Positions 1 through 11,017 of a stretch of 64,000 nt of DNA are shown piece by piece. The position numbers and the translations under genes were made by a program. Below the pieces are notes generated by a model, which had not been told where the DNA came from, did no database searches, and was given only the letters and a program-made list of their open reading frames with translations. This stretch comes from Anastrepha obliqua (taxonomy: Eukaryota; Arthropoda; Insecta; Diptera; Tephritidae): contig NC_072894.1 in the NCBI RefSeq assembly GCF_027943255.1, forward strand, positions 81,073,601 through 81,137,600, written 5' to 3'. Positions within the stretch are counted from its first letter, which is position 1. The number at the start of each line of letters is the position of its first letter.

Positions 1-107
1 TGATTATTTTCACCAAAAAAATCACTAATTTAGCGATACTTTGTTTTTAAAAATCGAGCAAATAATATAAGTTTCAATGATTTAGATAATAATAATAATA
101 AAAAAAA

Positions 108-1366
108 TCGGAATTGTAAAATGGTCATCTACTGAAATAGAAAATCTACAACGAATAATACGTACAATTATGACTAAATACAAGTCACGTCACCCAAAAA
201 GCTCTGTCGTTCGAATGATGCTACCTAGAAAAGCGGGAGGCAGAGGACAGATTGATGTTGGAGCACTGCATGACAAACTTATCTTGAACATAAGAGCATA
301 CTTCCAACATAAGTGCTCCCAATCCGATCTGCACAAGGCTGCAAGTGCTGCGGATGATAATTACACCCCACTTCGAATGAATCAACCACAATAGATGTAA
401 AAACCCAAAGATGGTCTGAAATGGCTGTCCACGGCGTATATCGAAAAGACTTGCTGATCCCACATGTCGACCAAAAATTGTCGCACTTATGGCTTACCAA
501 CAGGTCGATATTTGCCGAAACGGAGGGTACCATTTTCGCCATACAAGATGGTGTGATTCCAACGAGAAATTACATTAAATACGTAATGCGAGATGCAAAT
601 GCCGCTGCAGACAGATGTCGAAGATGCAATAGTCGAAGTGAGACATTAGACCACGTGCTAGAGGGATGCACCACATTGGCAAACTCTATGTACCTGAAGC
701 GACATAATGACATCGCGAAAATAATCCATCTAAAACTGACGCAGATGTACAACTTCAATCCAAGCAAAATACCGTACTTCAGATACACCCCAGAACCTGT
801 TCAAGAAGACTCCAACTACCTTCTATATTACGACCGAACAATTTTAACAAATGCCACAAGAGACCACAATAGGCCAGATATTTTCCTTATTGATAAATCT
901 CAAGCGACTGGTTATATAGTTGATATTGCTGTTCCTCTAAACAGAAACATGCAAAAAACATATGCAGAAAAAATATTCAAATATTCTGACTTAGGCATTG
1001 ATGTCAAACGCCAGTGGAAGCTAAGGAAGGTGCACATACTACCAATTATCATCTCAGCCCACGGACTAGTGCATAAAAACTTAGCAGACAACGTCAAAAC
1101 TTTTCAACTCTCAGAATATTTAATTTTCGACATGCAGAAAGCAGCTTTACTCAATTCTTGTCATATATGGTAGTCTGAAACTTTTTACAGTAAACGTTTT
1201 TCTTGTTAGTAAATTTGTTAACTATTTTGTATAATATTTATATATATATTTAATTGTAATATTGTGTACCTGTTATAAATTATTGGCTTGCAGCTAAGCT
1301 GTCGCCAATTAATGTAAAACAATCCTTTTTTGGGATGCAATAAAAAAAATAATAATAATAATAAAT
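108..1366 (+). mobile_element. 3' end of an R2/R4/Dong-like (restriction-endonuclease type) LINE
   Basis: This is a 5'-truncated non-LTR retrotransposon whose surviving part is the C-terminal third of the polyprotein plus the 3' UTR. Readable protein starts near 119 and carries a LPRKAGGRGQID motif, typical of the linker after the reverse transcriptase in R2/R4/Dong-type elements. It continues, after a frameshift, into a zinc knuckle and a PD-type endonuclease. The 3' end runs into (AAT)n at about 1340-1366, and (ATA)n also precedes the element at about 86-101. Dong of Bombyx is known from TAA repeats, so the flanks suggest a similar target preference. The clade is an inference from protein motifs. 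The element is broken and incomplete. Confidence 0.75.
119..1173 (+). pseudogene. C-terminal polyprotein relic: linker, CCHC zinc knuckle, restriction-like endonuclease
   Basis: Two reading frames join into one protein. The first (119-394) carries the GGRGQID linker. The second is open from about 391 to the TAG at 1171-1173, so one frameshift lies near 380-391. At about 610-669 there is a CX2CX8HX4C zinc knuckle (CRRCNSRSETLDHVLEGC), the nucleic-acid-binding finger of R2-like proteins. Further on, RPDIFLIDK followed by VDIAVP and an EKIFKYSDL stretch matches the PD-(D/E)XK endonuclease that nicks the target in this group. The reverse transcriptase is absent through 5' truncation. In a functional element this region would make the first-strand nick for target-primed reverse transcription. 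Confidence 0.72.
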
Positions 1367-2384
1367 AATTTAATTACAAATTTTTGTTTTATTGTGTATG
1401 TACATCTGTCTACTTGACAAATTTCAAAGATGACTTAAATCAAATGTACCGGAATTATTCACTACTGACATCTAGGTGTGACTTTCGAAAGACCCTTTAT
1501 ATTATTAAGTGCGCTTTTTTAACCCATGTACATTTGAGCACGGCGTTATCATAAATAGTTTGGATAGATATACTTATAGTAGATATACATTTCATATAAT
1601 ATAGGATATGTACATTTATAGTGAAAAATCAATTCAAAATATTGCGAAGCGCTAGCATATAAATTCATATACTACGTTCATTTGCAAATCGATCGAAGCG
1701 TATCCACGCACTTTAGAAAGCAGATACACTGTATTTTGCATTTTTTTCCCGTATATATGAGAATATATTTTTCTACAAAAAAGTTATGGGGGCCCCGCTA
1801 CGAATCTTCCATAGATTACTTACAATAGTCTCAGCTGCTAATGATTGAACTAAGAAAAAAAAAACGGGGATGAGTCAAGACACATTAAACAGATAGCATT
1901 TTTTTTCCTTTTTGGTCACTATATTGTCAAAATTTATAAATGCAGACTTACAGCGCAGAGTAACTTATACAAACTTTGACAATTAAAGACCAACAACAAT
2001 TTTGTCCCTAAAATTTTAAACAGAAAAATAATATAAATAAAAAATATAATGTAATTTTCAACAATGGCTTAATAGAATAAGAATTAATAGAAAGATATTA
2101 AAATTGTTCTTAAACAATTTTTTTTGAACAAGTAAAAAAAAATAATAATAAAATTGTTAAAAATAACCGAAGGCATTTCGCTTCATAGAACTCCACCAAA
2201 AGTTTCAGAATCGAATAAATCCGAAAATTAAAAGTTGTTTTGTTTTTTAATTTTTTAAGTCTACTGCTTGTATATAGTCTATAATTGAATAAATGTTCAG
2301 AAAAATGTATGATAATGCATAACTTGGCATGTAATCGCTCTAGTGTGTTTCTTGATATCAAAAATGATGCCAAAAAAAAATATA
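1367..2384. other. A+T-rich interval with no recognised gene
   Basis: I see no gene or family I can name here. The sequence is A+T-rich with homopolymer A and T runs and short TACATTTATA-type simple sequence. An 88-codon-scale frame on the minus strand overlaps the start of the downstream mariner and looks accidental. Confidence 0.5.
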
Positions 2385-3666
2385 TAAGGTTGTCAAAAAA
2401 GTCTTGCGGCATTTCCGCAAGCTTGTCTTTGCATGCGCGTAGTTCTAGTTGTATTCGTCGCATCGGTTCACGCTAGAGCTTTTTGGAAAGCTCTTTTCAC
2501 GTGCTAACACGTGTTTGATTAATTGTTGTTTGCTTTTAGTCGTTCGTGAGTTATAGCGTCGCAAACATGGAGCGAAATAAAGAGAAAATACGGCATATTT
2601 TACAGTACTACTACGATAAAGGCAAAAATGCATCTCATGCTGCCAATAAAATTTGTGCAGTTTATGGACCCGATACAGTTTCCATTTCCATCGCACAACG
2701 ATGGTTTCAACGTTTTCGTTCTGGTGCAGAGGTGATCGAGATGCGCCACGGTCCGGAAAGCCTGTCGTCAAAAATTGCGATAAAATCGCTGAATTGATCG
2801 AAAGAGACCGGCATAGTAGCAGCCGTAGCATCGGCCAAGAGCCTGGCATGAGTCATCAAACCGTTATAAACCATTTGAAGAAGCTTGGATTCAAAAAGAA
2901 GCTCGATTTATGGGTGCCACACGACTTGACGGAAAAGAACATTTTTGCCCGTATGGATGCATGCGAATCGCTTCTGAATCGCAACAAAATCGACCCGTTT
3001 TTGAAGCGGATGGTGACTGGTGATGAAAAGTGGGTCACTTACGACAACGTGATGCGCAAACGGTCGTGGTCGAAAAGCGTTGAAGCTGCCCAGACGGTGG
3101 CCAAGCCTGGATTGACGGCCAGGAAGGTTCTTCTGTGTGTTTGGTGGGATTGGCAGGGAATCATCCACTATGAGCTGCTCCCCTATGGCCAAACGCTCAA
3201 TTCGGACCTGTACTGCCAACAAATGGACCGCTTGAATGCAGCACTCATGCAGAAGAGGCCATCTTTGATCAACAGAGGCCGAATTGTCTTTCATCAGGAC
3301 AACGCCAGGCCACACACATCTTTGCTGACGCGCCAGAAGCTCCGGGAGCTCGGATGGGAGGTTCTTTTGCATCCACCGTATAGTCCTGATCTCGCGTCAA
3401 GTGATTACCACCTATTTCTGTCCATGGCGAACGAGCTTGGTAGTCGGAAGTTGTCCTCAAAAGAGTCCTGTGAAAATTGGCTCTCCGAGTTTTTTGACAA
3501 TGGGGAAGCGAGCTTCTATAAGAGGGGTATTATGAAGTTGGCATCTCGTTGGGAACTCATCATCGAACAAAACGGCGCATATTTGACTTAAATCGCATTA
3601 TTATAACCAATTTTATGAACAATTGAAAATTCAATAAAAATACCGCAAGACTTTTTGACAACCTTA
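2385..3666 (+). mobile_element. Full-length mariner element with matched inverted repeats and TA duplication
   Basis: The element spans 2387-3664 (1278 bp, the usual mariner length) and is bracketed by TA at 2385-2386 and 3665-3666. Its ends are near-perfect inverted repeats: AGGTTGTCAAAAAAGTCTTG on the left, and the right end reads AGGTTGTCAAAAAGTCTTGC in reverse complement. Between them lies one transposase frame covering most of the element, interrupted by a single frameshift. The good match between its ends and the near-intact frame suggest a fairly recent insertion. Which mariner subfamily it belongs to would need a tree. Confidence 0.93.
2567..3591 (+). pseudogene. mariner transposase, one frameshift (DD34D)
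   Basis: This cut-and-paste transposase would be about 341 residues, the family norm. The ATG at 2567 starts MERNKEKIRHILQYYY, the N-terminal helix-turn-helix region that binds the inverted repeats. The frame is lost at about 2738-2742, where a single missing base separates the paired DNA-binding domain from the rest; the downstream frame then runs to the stop at 3589-3591. The catalytic triad is present: Asp in TGDEKW (codon 3022-3024), Asp in HQDNARPH (3298-3300) and Asp in ASSDYHLF (3403-3405). The second and third are 34 residues apart, the mariner DD34D spacing. The WVPHDL and PPYSPDLA motifs are also present. The enzyme is inactive as read because of the frameshift, but I see no damage to the catalytic residues. 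Confidence 0.92.
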
Positions 3667-4869
3667 TATATTTTTAGGTTTTATTTAATAGGCTATTTAA
3701 GAATATAAAATCTTTTATTTATTTCGATGCATTTTTGCGCAAAATAAAAAGATAAAAGTAGTCATGTAGTGTCAGTCACTGGTGGCTAAACTGTTGCAAT
3801 GAAGCCGCGGAACAAAGTGTTAAGTGTGTTTGCTCATAGCATGTATACAAGCCTACATAAAACTGAGTTAACGGGTTAGGGGCAGTCAGAGGCCCGAAAA
3901 ACTTATGACTTTCAATAATTTTTTTTGCTAGCAATTGCTTCATTTTACAAAAATTAAATATAAATATAGAATTAAAACATAATGTTTCGACCTGACTTTA
4001 GCGAAATATCAAAAAAAAAAAAAATAATAATAATAATTGCAAAAGTTATCGCTGTTTGTGTGGAGCCCGTGTTTCGAGAAATCCCTTGCCGGATTCATTA
4101 AAAATCAAAGTCTTTGGGGATTCATTTAAAATCATTCGGACAAGAGAAATTAGTTTTATTAACAGATAATCTTGTACCTGATCGAAGCTCTTGTTTGCAA
4201 AATTAACAATATGGTGACCTCTGGAAATATTGTTCAGATTTTCGAGAAAGAAACCGACAATTAATTGTTTGAAAAATATCAAATAAAAAATAAAAAAATC
4301 ATTCGATCAGGCACGAGTGTTTTATGTTTTTCAAAAGCAGTATAAATTTTATTGAAATCTACCAAGCGTTTATTAAGTTACAGTGATCACCAGTTCAAAA
4401 AACATAGTTTTGAGAAAAAGGCATTTAAAGTTTTGCTATCAAGCTCCGGAGCCCCCAAACGCCCTTTGTTAATTGTTGAATAACTCGAAAAATATTAGTC
4501 GGATTCACTTCAACTTTTCAAAAAATATGTTTAATATGTTAAGATATAATGCTTTAAGAAAACGCAAAAAAAAAAATCCAATTTTTTTTTTATTCTCACT
4601 ACTCGTAACTCCTTAAAACCGATATTCTTTAATGGTTCAATTGAAAATTATACTTACATTTTGACTTTAATTGGAGCGCCCAGTGTTTTATTTGATGGCT
4701 AATAATAACGAGCAATTGCGGTAGTACCAGTTTAAACTGAAAAAAAGAGAATAACGCCAATTATAAATATATATAAGTATGTATCTATAAATATGAAGAG
4801 CTAGCAAATACCCGGCATGCGAGTTTTAAGATTTTATGTTTTTTTTTTTTAAAACACAACTCTATTAAT
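3667..4869. other. A+T-rich interval, possibly transposon terminal sequence, no gene
   Basis: No gene is recognisable. The stretch at about 3880-4700 has the look of non-coding transposon DNA (long A and T runs, phrases such as AACTCGAAAAATATTAGTCGG), but I cannot assign it to a family. A 78-codon minus-strand frame at 4046-4282 has no motif I recognise. Confidence 0.3.
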
Positions 4870-4874
4870 TTTAA

Positions 4875-5640
4875 CTCAGTTTAGAGAAGACCCCTGCTTC
4901 GACTCCAGATTCCATCTTCGAAGTGAAGACAGAAGTGCAAGCTTCGGTGCAGATTTTCCCCTCGATCCAATCCAGCCTATTTGGAAACATTGCCTTAGCA
5001 CGACTCTCAAACTATAGTTTGCGGAGAGAGAGATATGTTCGAAGTTCGGAGAAATACGGTGTTAACTGCCCGAAAATGCTACCATGCCCCTTGAGAGATT
5101 GCCTCCAGAGGCCGAACTGCAATGGAAATAACGTAAAAGTCGATGGGAAGCAAGTGTAAAACGGGCAAGTTGAGGCAAGTTTTACTTGTTCAAGTTTTAC
5201 ATGCTCCTGTGATTCCAATAAATGCAGTGCTTTGCACCCTCCCCAGTTTAGTGATATTATAGCCCTTCCGAAGAGCTTCCCACAAAACCAGGCATCCTAC
5301 GCCAAAATGGGCATAACTACTACGTTGCATATCCACGTATGACCTGTGGCTTAAGTTCCCATTTTTTACCGATCATAGATTTACAGGAATAGAAGGCTAT
5401 ATTGGCTTTCTTTACCCGATTTTCAATGTGTAGCTCCCAAAGGGTGTTTGGAGTCAAGTATCACTCCAAGATACCTAACTTCCAATGAAAGCTGGAGAAT
5501 GTGGTTGTTTAATTTGAGAAGTCGAAAGGGTGGAGGTTTATATTTTCTGGTAAATAGCAGCGTTTTCTGGTAAATAGCGTATTGTCAGAGTTGACTCGGA
5601 GGCCGCAAGTGGCAGCACAGCGACTTAGTATAGCCTTGCC
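4875..5640 (-). mobile_element. LINE relic with reverse transcriptase thumb and RNase H start
   Basis: Read on the minus strand, about 5640-5230 carries a decayed end of a reverse transcriptase (LFTRKRCYLPE, then NIAFYSCKSMIGKKWELKPQ and a PILAYG-like stretch). About 5120-5040 reads FGLWRQSLKGHGSIFGQL, the connection region. About 4930-4875 reads SKMESGVEAGVFSK, the first strand of an RNase H domain around its catalytic Asp-Gly-Ser. This order (reverse transcriptase, connection, RNase H) is that of LOA/I-type LINEs. Many stops and frameshifts interrupt it, and the RNase H is cut after its first strand. The clade is inferred; that it is a LINE relic is fairly secure. Confidence 0.65.
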
Positions 5641-7358
5641 CAGCACACTCTCATTTTTGTTGTTTCCGTAATGTTTTTGTCATGTTTTTTTTGTTTTGTT
5701 TCCCATTTATCTAAATTTTGGTCCCACGAGTATGCATGGAAGGAAATGGACCGCCGCGGCAGAGTCGGCATACCACGGTAAGGCACTTGCTGCAACCGAC
5801 CTGGCCTGTGCATTGAAGGGGACCGTTAACGACTGGTCATTTAGGCACTAACAGTCATGCAGCTCTCGGCAAGGGTACCTCAACACCTTAGCTTAAAGTG
5901 CTGAGAAGGTTATACCGCCTTGACTCGGTCGACAGAGCCTTGTTTTGGTTGGGCTCCAAAAGAATATGCATAAGAGCAGATTGAGTCTCTGTTACGTATA
6001 TAATAATACATACATACATATATGCGCATAAAAGAAAAATTTCTGTTAAAAATGCGCACTTAATATTGGAAGCCAAATGCAATTGGAAAGAAAGAACAGG
6101 AAGAAATCAAAAATGGAATTTCATTTGCATGAAAATTTATTCAAAAACTCAGTTTCATATACATATGTATGTACCTACAACACACACAAACAGTTCAGGT
6201 ATTATTTCAAAGCGACTTTTTCACCGCTGCGATCCATCCTGCACTGACTTTTGTTCTTGCATAAAGACACACTTTTCTTGTTGCAGGGCTTTCATTTAAG
6301 GCAAATATTGAATTTGCAATTTTTCATTTTATTCAATGGAAATGCTAGTAACTGACGTTAATGCGCACATGCTACGCACATGCAAACAGTTGAGCGCCTA
6401 GTTATATACTCTAAAAGCATTAACAATATGAATGATTGCAACAACCAGCAATACAAATGCCCGTAGCAATATGTTTGACAGAAGTCGTGACAGTAGTAAC
6501 AACTACAACAACATCAGCTCTCGTTGCAATTCATATTTCATATTCGGAGTTATGCTTTGATGTTTGTCACTTCAAGAGTAGGGCGCAGATATTTCGCACA
6601 AAATGAATTTGCATTTTCCAATTTCAGTTTACCTCCTGCTGTTATTGGCATTCCATTGATTTCGCATGTGTGTATGTGTGCATTATATGTACAGTTGTAA
6701 TCCTATTTAGCAAACATAATTATTGTTAGTTTGATAGATCGTCAAATGATAACTAAATTTAAGCATATAAAAAAGGCTTTTATTAAAAAAACAGCTTTTA
6801 TGTCAGAAAAAAAACAATGAATTAATTTAACGCAATTTTCATTTGTTAAGGTTCCCCCTTGTTTTTAATCACTTGACGTTCGAGTTTTCTTCACAAAAAT
6901 GTAACCAAAAATATTAAGTTTTTTTATTTTGTATTTAAAAAGTTTATATCGTTAGTTTATATAGTATAAAGTTTAAAACTAAAAACAAAAAATGACAAGA
7001 AGCGATTCGTTCATGTCCGGTATCTAACACAAACATATCGAAACTTGCGAGCATCACACGTTTTAGTGCGTTAGAGTATGTCCACCGGCGGCTAAGCAGC
7101 GCAAAAGAGCTCGATATATCAAACTCTTTGTCGTAATTATAATTTTCTTCAAGAACTCTATTTCAGTTTTTACGCAGTGTTACTTTAAGGATTGCTATCC
7201 ATTGAAAAGCCAATGCTGTCACACCATATTTATCTTGCCCTTGAGTTGCCAAACTACTCACTGTTGTTCAAGTAGCATATCGGTGGACTTTTGATCAAAC
7301 AGCTTAAATAAACTTAGCACCTCTTAACTGTGAAGCACTGAACTTATTTATATATGTA
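5641..7358. other. Interval with no recognised gene; microsatellites
   Basis: I recognise no coding region or named repeat. The first 280 bases are less A+T-rich than the rest (a GGACCGCCGCGGCAGAGTCGG block near 5748) and may be an unidentified repeat. The remainder is unique-looking A+T-rich DNA with short TACATATGTA-type repeats near 6010 and 6160. Confidence 0.4.
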
Positions 7359-7453
7359 GGTATATATAATTGGCGCGTACACTCTTTTTGGGTGTTTGGC
7401 CGAGCTCCTCCTCTTATTTGTGGTGTGCGTCTTAATGTTGTTCCACAAATAGA
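7359..7453 (-). repeat. tRNA-derived SINE, 3' end only (copy a)
   Basis: The minus strand carries the last 95 bases or so of the SINE family found in full at 11960-12268: the TTGTGGAACAACAT block, AGGAGCTCGGCCAAACACCC, and the terminal GTGTACGCGCCAATTATA with a TA-repeat tail. The 5' head is missing. Confidence 0.8.
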
Positions 7454-7469
7454 CTAACTTATTTGGCTT

Positions 7470-7930
7470 ACGAAAATATTAAACTAAAATGAAATATAAA
7501 ATAAAACACATTAAAAGGAAGAGAAACAAATTAAATAAAATTAAATACAAGATAAATGTAAAATTATTTCAAAATAAATAAAATAAGATAAAAAAAAAAA
7601 TAAAAAAATTAATTGCAAATAAAATATAAAATAACACACGATAAAATAAAAAGCAAGAAAATCCCTAAAACTTAATAAAGGATAAATAAAAAACTGTTAA
7701 AAAAACAAATAAAATAAAATAATACAAAATAAAATAAAATTAAATTAAATTAAACGTAAACTATAATGAAATATGAAAGAAATAAAAAATTATTTTAAAA
7801 TAAGTAAAACAAAATAAGATACAACAAAAATAAGCTAAATATAAAATAAAATGAAATGAAATTAAACTAAATACAAGATAAATAAAAAAAAATTGTGAAA
7901 AGTAAATAAAATTAAATAAAAAAAAGAGGT
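7470..7930. repeat. Imperfect (AAATA)n-type A-rich low-complexity tract
   Basis: About 460 bases consist almost only of AAATAAAATAAA-like units on the plus strand. The long minus-strand frame at 7761-8012 is a translation of this tract (phenylalanine-rich) and is not a gene. Similar tracts occur at 8720-8935 and 12410-12570. Confidence 0.85.
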
Positions 7931-8111
7931 TGTCTGTAAAGTCGGTTTGGTGACAATAGTTTAACGTGACAGCATCAAAAGAAAATACTGATGGAATGGT
8001 TGCTTTTTTCAAAAGAAAATTTTAATTTTATTTGTTTGATACATAGATATTTTGTATGGATATAGAGAAGGAGGTAAATGGAATAGTAATGGATTTGATC
8101 AAGTTGCATTT

Positions 8112-8312
8112 ACATAAACATTTATCAAATTCATGAAAGATATGTTCAATTTCGATTGTGCATCAGACGTAAATAAGTCAACAAAACTAAGAGGTACCAT
8201 CATCGATTTGACTTTTTCAAGATACATTACACTCGGAACACCCCATTTCATTTCCTACTTTTCCTATCATCGCCCTATTCTATCCTATAAATTAATAATA
8301 AAAACATTAAAA
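8112..8312 (+). pseudogene. Fragment resembling the end of an endonuclease domain (possibly Helitron/Helentron-type)
   Basis: A frame at about 8112-8349 reads FIKFMKDMFNFDCASDVNKS, then GTIIDLTFSRYI and HFISYFSYHRPILSY. The pattern of a (G/S)TTIDLxFSR strand followed about 17 residues later by a SYHRP loop is how the C-terminal part of an exonuclease-endonuclease-phosphatase type nuclease ends. I associate this variant with endonucleases carried by Helentron-type rolling-circle elements and related arthropod repeats. Only this short piece is present, with no helicase or other partner nearby. The function is inferred from motif memory, and chance similarity is possible. Confidence 0.35.
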
Positions 8313-8719
8313 CAACAGGTACCTATTATTAACAGTTGTTGTCGTCACTAATTATAAATTCGGTAAGTATGATGATGATACAATTGGTTTTATTTTAAAT
8401 TCTTCAAGCAAATCAAATTAATAATCCTCTTAGAGAAATGGTTTATTACCATGCACACAGGAAAAAGGCATATGCAAATACAAATATGTGAATTTATATA
8501 CCTACATATGCGCATATACATACATATACAGGTATGTGCTCACTCAAGTAGGAGAGAGCCAGATGTCGAACGTTGCCGAACGCGGGTGCCGATTGTGCCT
8601 CCTTGTCGTTCGTTCCGCGCTCTCGCTTGCAGTTCAAGCAAGGCAACGCCGCATGAGCAAGATAACGCCGTATTTTTTGGTACGTGCAGCCGGCTACATC
8701 GAATGATAAGACGTTATAA
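8313..8719. other. No recognised gene; locally higher G+C block
   Basis: The interval contains ACATATAC-type microsatellite (8455-8530), then about 170 bases of unusually balanced composition (8535-8705) with short frames in two registers. I see no motif in them and do not call a gene. Confidence 0.35.
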
Positions 8720-8935
8720 CGTTGAATAAAAAAGTAAATTAAATGAAAAATAAAATAAGTTACAAAAAAACTTTATAACATAAAAATATTGGAAAAAACG
8801 AATAGTATAAAATATTAGAAAAAAAATAAATAAATAACATAAAACTAAGTAAAAAACAAAATAAATAAAATAAAATGAAGAAGCTTTAATTAATCACAAT
8901 AAAATAAAAATAACAAAACTTAATGTAATTTAATT
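8720..8935. repeat. A-rich low-complexity tract
   Basis: This is a run of AAATAAAATAAA-like units similar to those at 7470-7930 and 12410-12570. Confidence 0.75.
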
Positions 8936-8969
8936 TTGACACCATCTCTTTGCAATATATTATTCTGCC

Positions 8970-9440
8970 ACTTATGTTTCAGGTAGGTAGGTGTTTCAAG
9001 TACCACTCTGGCATTACCCAAATAACACATTTTGATACGATTATAGGGCATCTAACAAGTGGATATCCAAAACCAGCCAAAGCTGTAATAGAGAAGACTG
9101 ATGGGATTTAGGTTGGCGCACTGCCCCAGGCTGTCACAGAAAGGAGCACCCAGTGACCTTTATCTTCTAGCTGCCAAACCCGGACATTTACAGAGAAAGT
9201 GCTCAACAGTTCCCTTTTTTGAAAGGTCCCCACAGCTTCTGAAATGGGGGTTAAATGGTAAACCTAGTTTTTCCGCGTGTGTGCCTATCATGCAATGATC
9301 GGTGAGCACAGCTTCGAGTTTGGAAATTGAATGGCGTGGAGTCGTCAGGACTTTCCGAGTCCTCCGTCTATTGTACTGGAACCGAAATAGCACATGAAGA
9401 AATGGAGTTCCAAATTTTTCTTTCTCTGGCATTCTTTGGC
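8970..9440 (-). mobile_element. LINE 3' end with zinc knuckle (minus strand)
   Basis: On the minus strand, about 9330-9165 reads VLTDHCMIGTHAEKLGLPFN, then CRSCGD-like (here RSCGDLSKKG), EHFLCKCPGLAARR. This is the C-terminal CCHC knuckle (CxxC...HxxxxC) after the RNase H of LOA/I/R1-type LINEs. Downstream, about 9165-8985 carries the final LGAPFCDSLGQCAN-like residues and the 3' UTR. The open stretch at 9160-9432 is the best preserved part; the first knuckle cysteine reads R. The body of the element is missing, so this is a 5'-truncated copy. Confidence 0.65.
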
Positions 9441-9765
9441 AATCACTTTTATTCTGCTAAAAATCGACATTTTGTGCGTTATTTGCTACATTCAGTGCCA
9501 ATATTTATTTTAGATCGTAAAATAAAATTCATTTAAAGTTTTGTTTAGTTATTTGCATTATTCATAGAATCAAATGTTCGCTAAGTTGAAAGTCTACTGT
9601 ATTCATTTATATGTATGTGTGCTTGTTCTTATAAAATATTCGCAAGCATAAAATTGAAATATGTCAAATGCACTGCAATCACACAAAAATATTTGTATGC
9701 TAGTTGTAAACGAGTATTTAAGAAATATATAATAAGCGAGCATAAATTTACATACTTTGTACACA
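9441..9765. other. No recognised gene
   Basis: This is A+T-rich DNA with short open frames that carry no motif. It ends at the left inverted repeat of the next mariner. Confidence 0.4.
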
Positions 9766-11017
9766 TACGAGGTGTGTTCAAAAATTATCGCGAATTTTGT
9801 GTTTTTTTTTAATACTTTATTTATTCATTCATATCTATTTTGTCCCCTTCAAAGTAATCCCCATGAGATATTATGCACTTGTGCCAACGTTTTTTCCAAT
9901 CTTCGAAGCTCTTCAAAAAATCATTTTTTTATCTTGTTCAGCTGCTCCTTCGATGCCGTTTTATCTCGTCAATCGTAGCGTAGCGTCGTCCTTTCATGGG
10001 CCTCTTTAGTTCCGGAAACAATAAAAAGTTACAGGGGCCAGATCTGGGGAATTTGGTGGCTGTGGAATCATTAGTGTGTTGTTTTTGGCCAAAAAGTCGC
10101 GCACAAGCAACGATGTGTGAGCAGGGGCGTTCTCGTGATGCAAGAGCCAATTTTTGTTCTTCTACAAATCCGGGCATTTATGACGGATTGTTTCGCGCAA
10201 ATTGCGCATAACTGGCAGGTAATATTCCTTATTGACCGTTTTACCCTGTGGCAAGAACTCATGATGCACAGCGCCCTTGTAATAGACGAAAACGGTAAGC
10301 AAGACTTTTACATTCGACCGAACTTGGTGTGCTTTTTTCGGTCTTGGTTCGTGCGGCAGCTTCCATTGAGATGATTGAGCTTTGCTTTCCACGTCATAAC
10401 CATAAACCCACGATTCGTCACCAGTTATGACCCTCTGGAGCAAATTTGGGTCGTCGCGGACAGAATCCAACATCTCATTAGCAATGTTCATGCGATGCTG
10501 CGTTTGGTCGAAATTGAGCAGTTTTGGTACGAATTTTGCGGCGACCCGTCTCATGCCCAAATCATTAAAAAAAATCGAATGGCACGAACCAGTCGATATG
10601 TCTAGGTCCTCAGCAACTTCTCTAACGGTGATTCGACGATTGACCAATACCATTTTCTTCACTTCATCAATTTTTTCGTCTGCTGTTGAAGTGCTCGGGC
10701 GTCCGGCACGCTTTTCGTCGTTCACATCTTCTCGCCCTTCTGAGAACATTTTGTACCACCGATAAACGTTGCTTTAATCCAAAGTAGCTTCTCCGTATGA
10801 CACAGGCCACATTCGGAATGCATCCGCGCACTTAATTTCGTTTTTCACACCAAATTTGATATAGTTTCTTTGATCCATCTTTTTGAATAGGTAGACGAAG
10901 ACGAGCCGAAACACATCGCAAGCAAAGCAGCTGTCAACAATTAACTGAACATTCAAAATGGCTGAACTCGTCGGCATGAGTGAGAAACATGAGTGCCAAC
11001 ATATCGCCACAAAATAA
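9766..11017 (-). mobile_element. mariner-like element, right-hand inverted repeat truncated
   Basis: The 3' end of the element is intact on the left: after TA (9766-9767) it reads CGAGGTGTGTTCAAAAATTA, a typical mariner-like terminus. The 5' end should be its inverted copy but is missing: sequence breaks off at CGCCACAAAAT near 11017, just where the matching inverted repeat would begin, and a different repeat unit starts (11018). So about 28 terminal bases were lost at the junction with the fold-back unit. It carries one minus-strand transposase relic of full length. Confidence 0.85.
9821..10878 (-). pseudogene. mariner-like transposase relic with catalytic residues changed
   Basis: The relic begins at the ATG at 10876-10878 (MDQRNYIKFGVKNEIK) and ends at the TAA at 9821-9823, about 352 codons with indels, close to family length. 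The middle is open at 10162-10749: HTH region SEGREDVNDEKRAGRPSTS, then ITVREVAEDLDI, then the first catalytic Asp in VITGDESWVYGYD (10417-10419). The second catalytic position reads HHENAPAHTS, Glu instead of Asp (codon 10132-10134). The third reads GPCNFLLF, Asn instead of Asp (codon 10028-10030). Frameshifts lie near 10030 and 10160-10180, and a stop near 10770. The enzyme cannot be active. Confidence 0.85.

Noticed and set aside
4046..4282. 78-codon minus-strand frame as a transposase piece
   Set aside because: The surrounding DNA looks like transposon flank, but the peptide shows no motif that I can assign.
7761..8012. 83-codon minus-strand frame
   Set aside because: It is a translation of an AAATA low-complexity tract.
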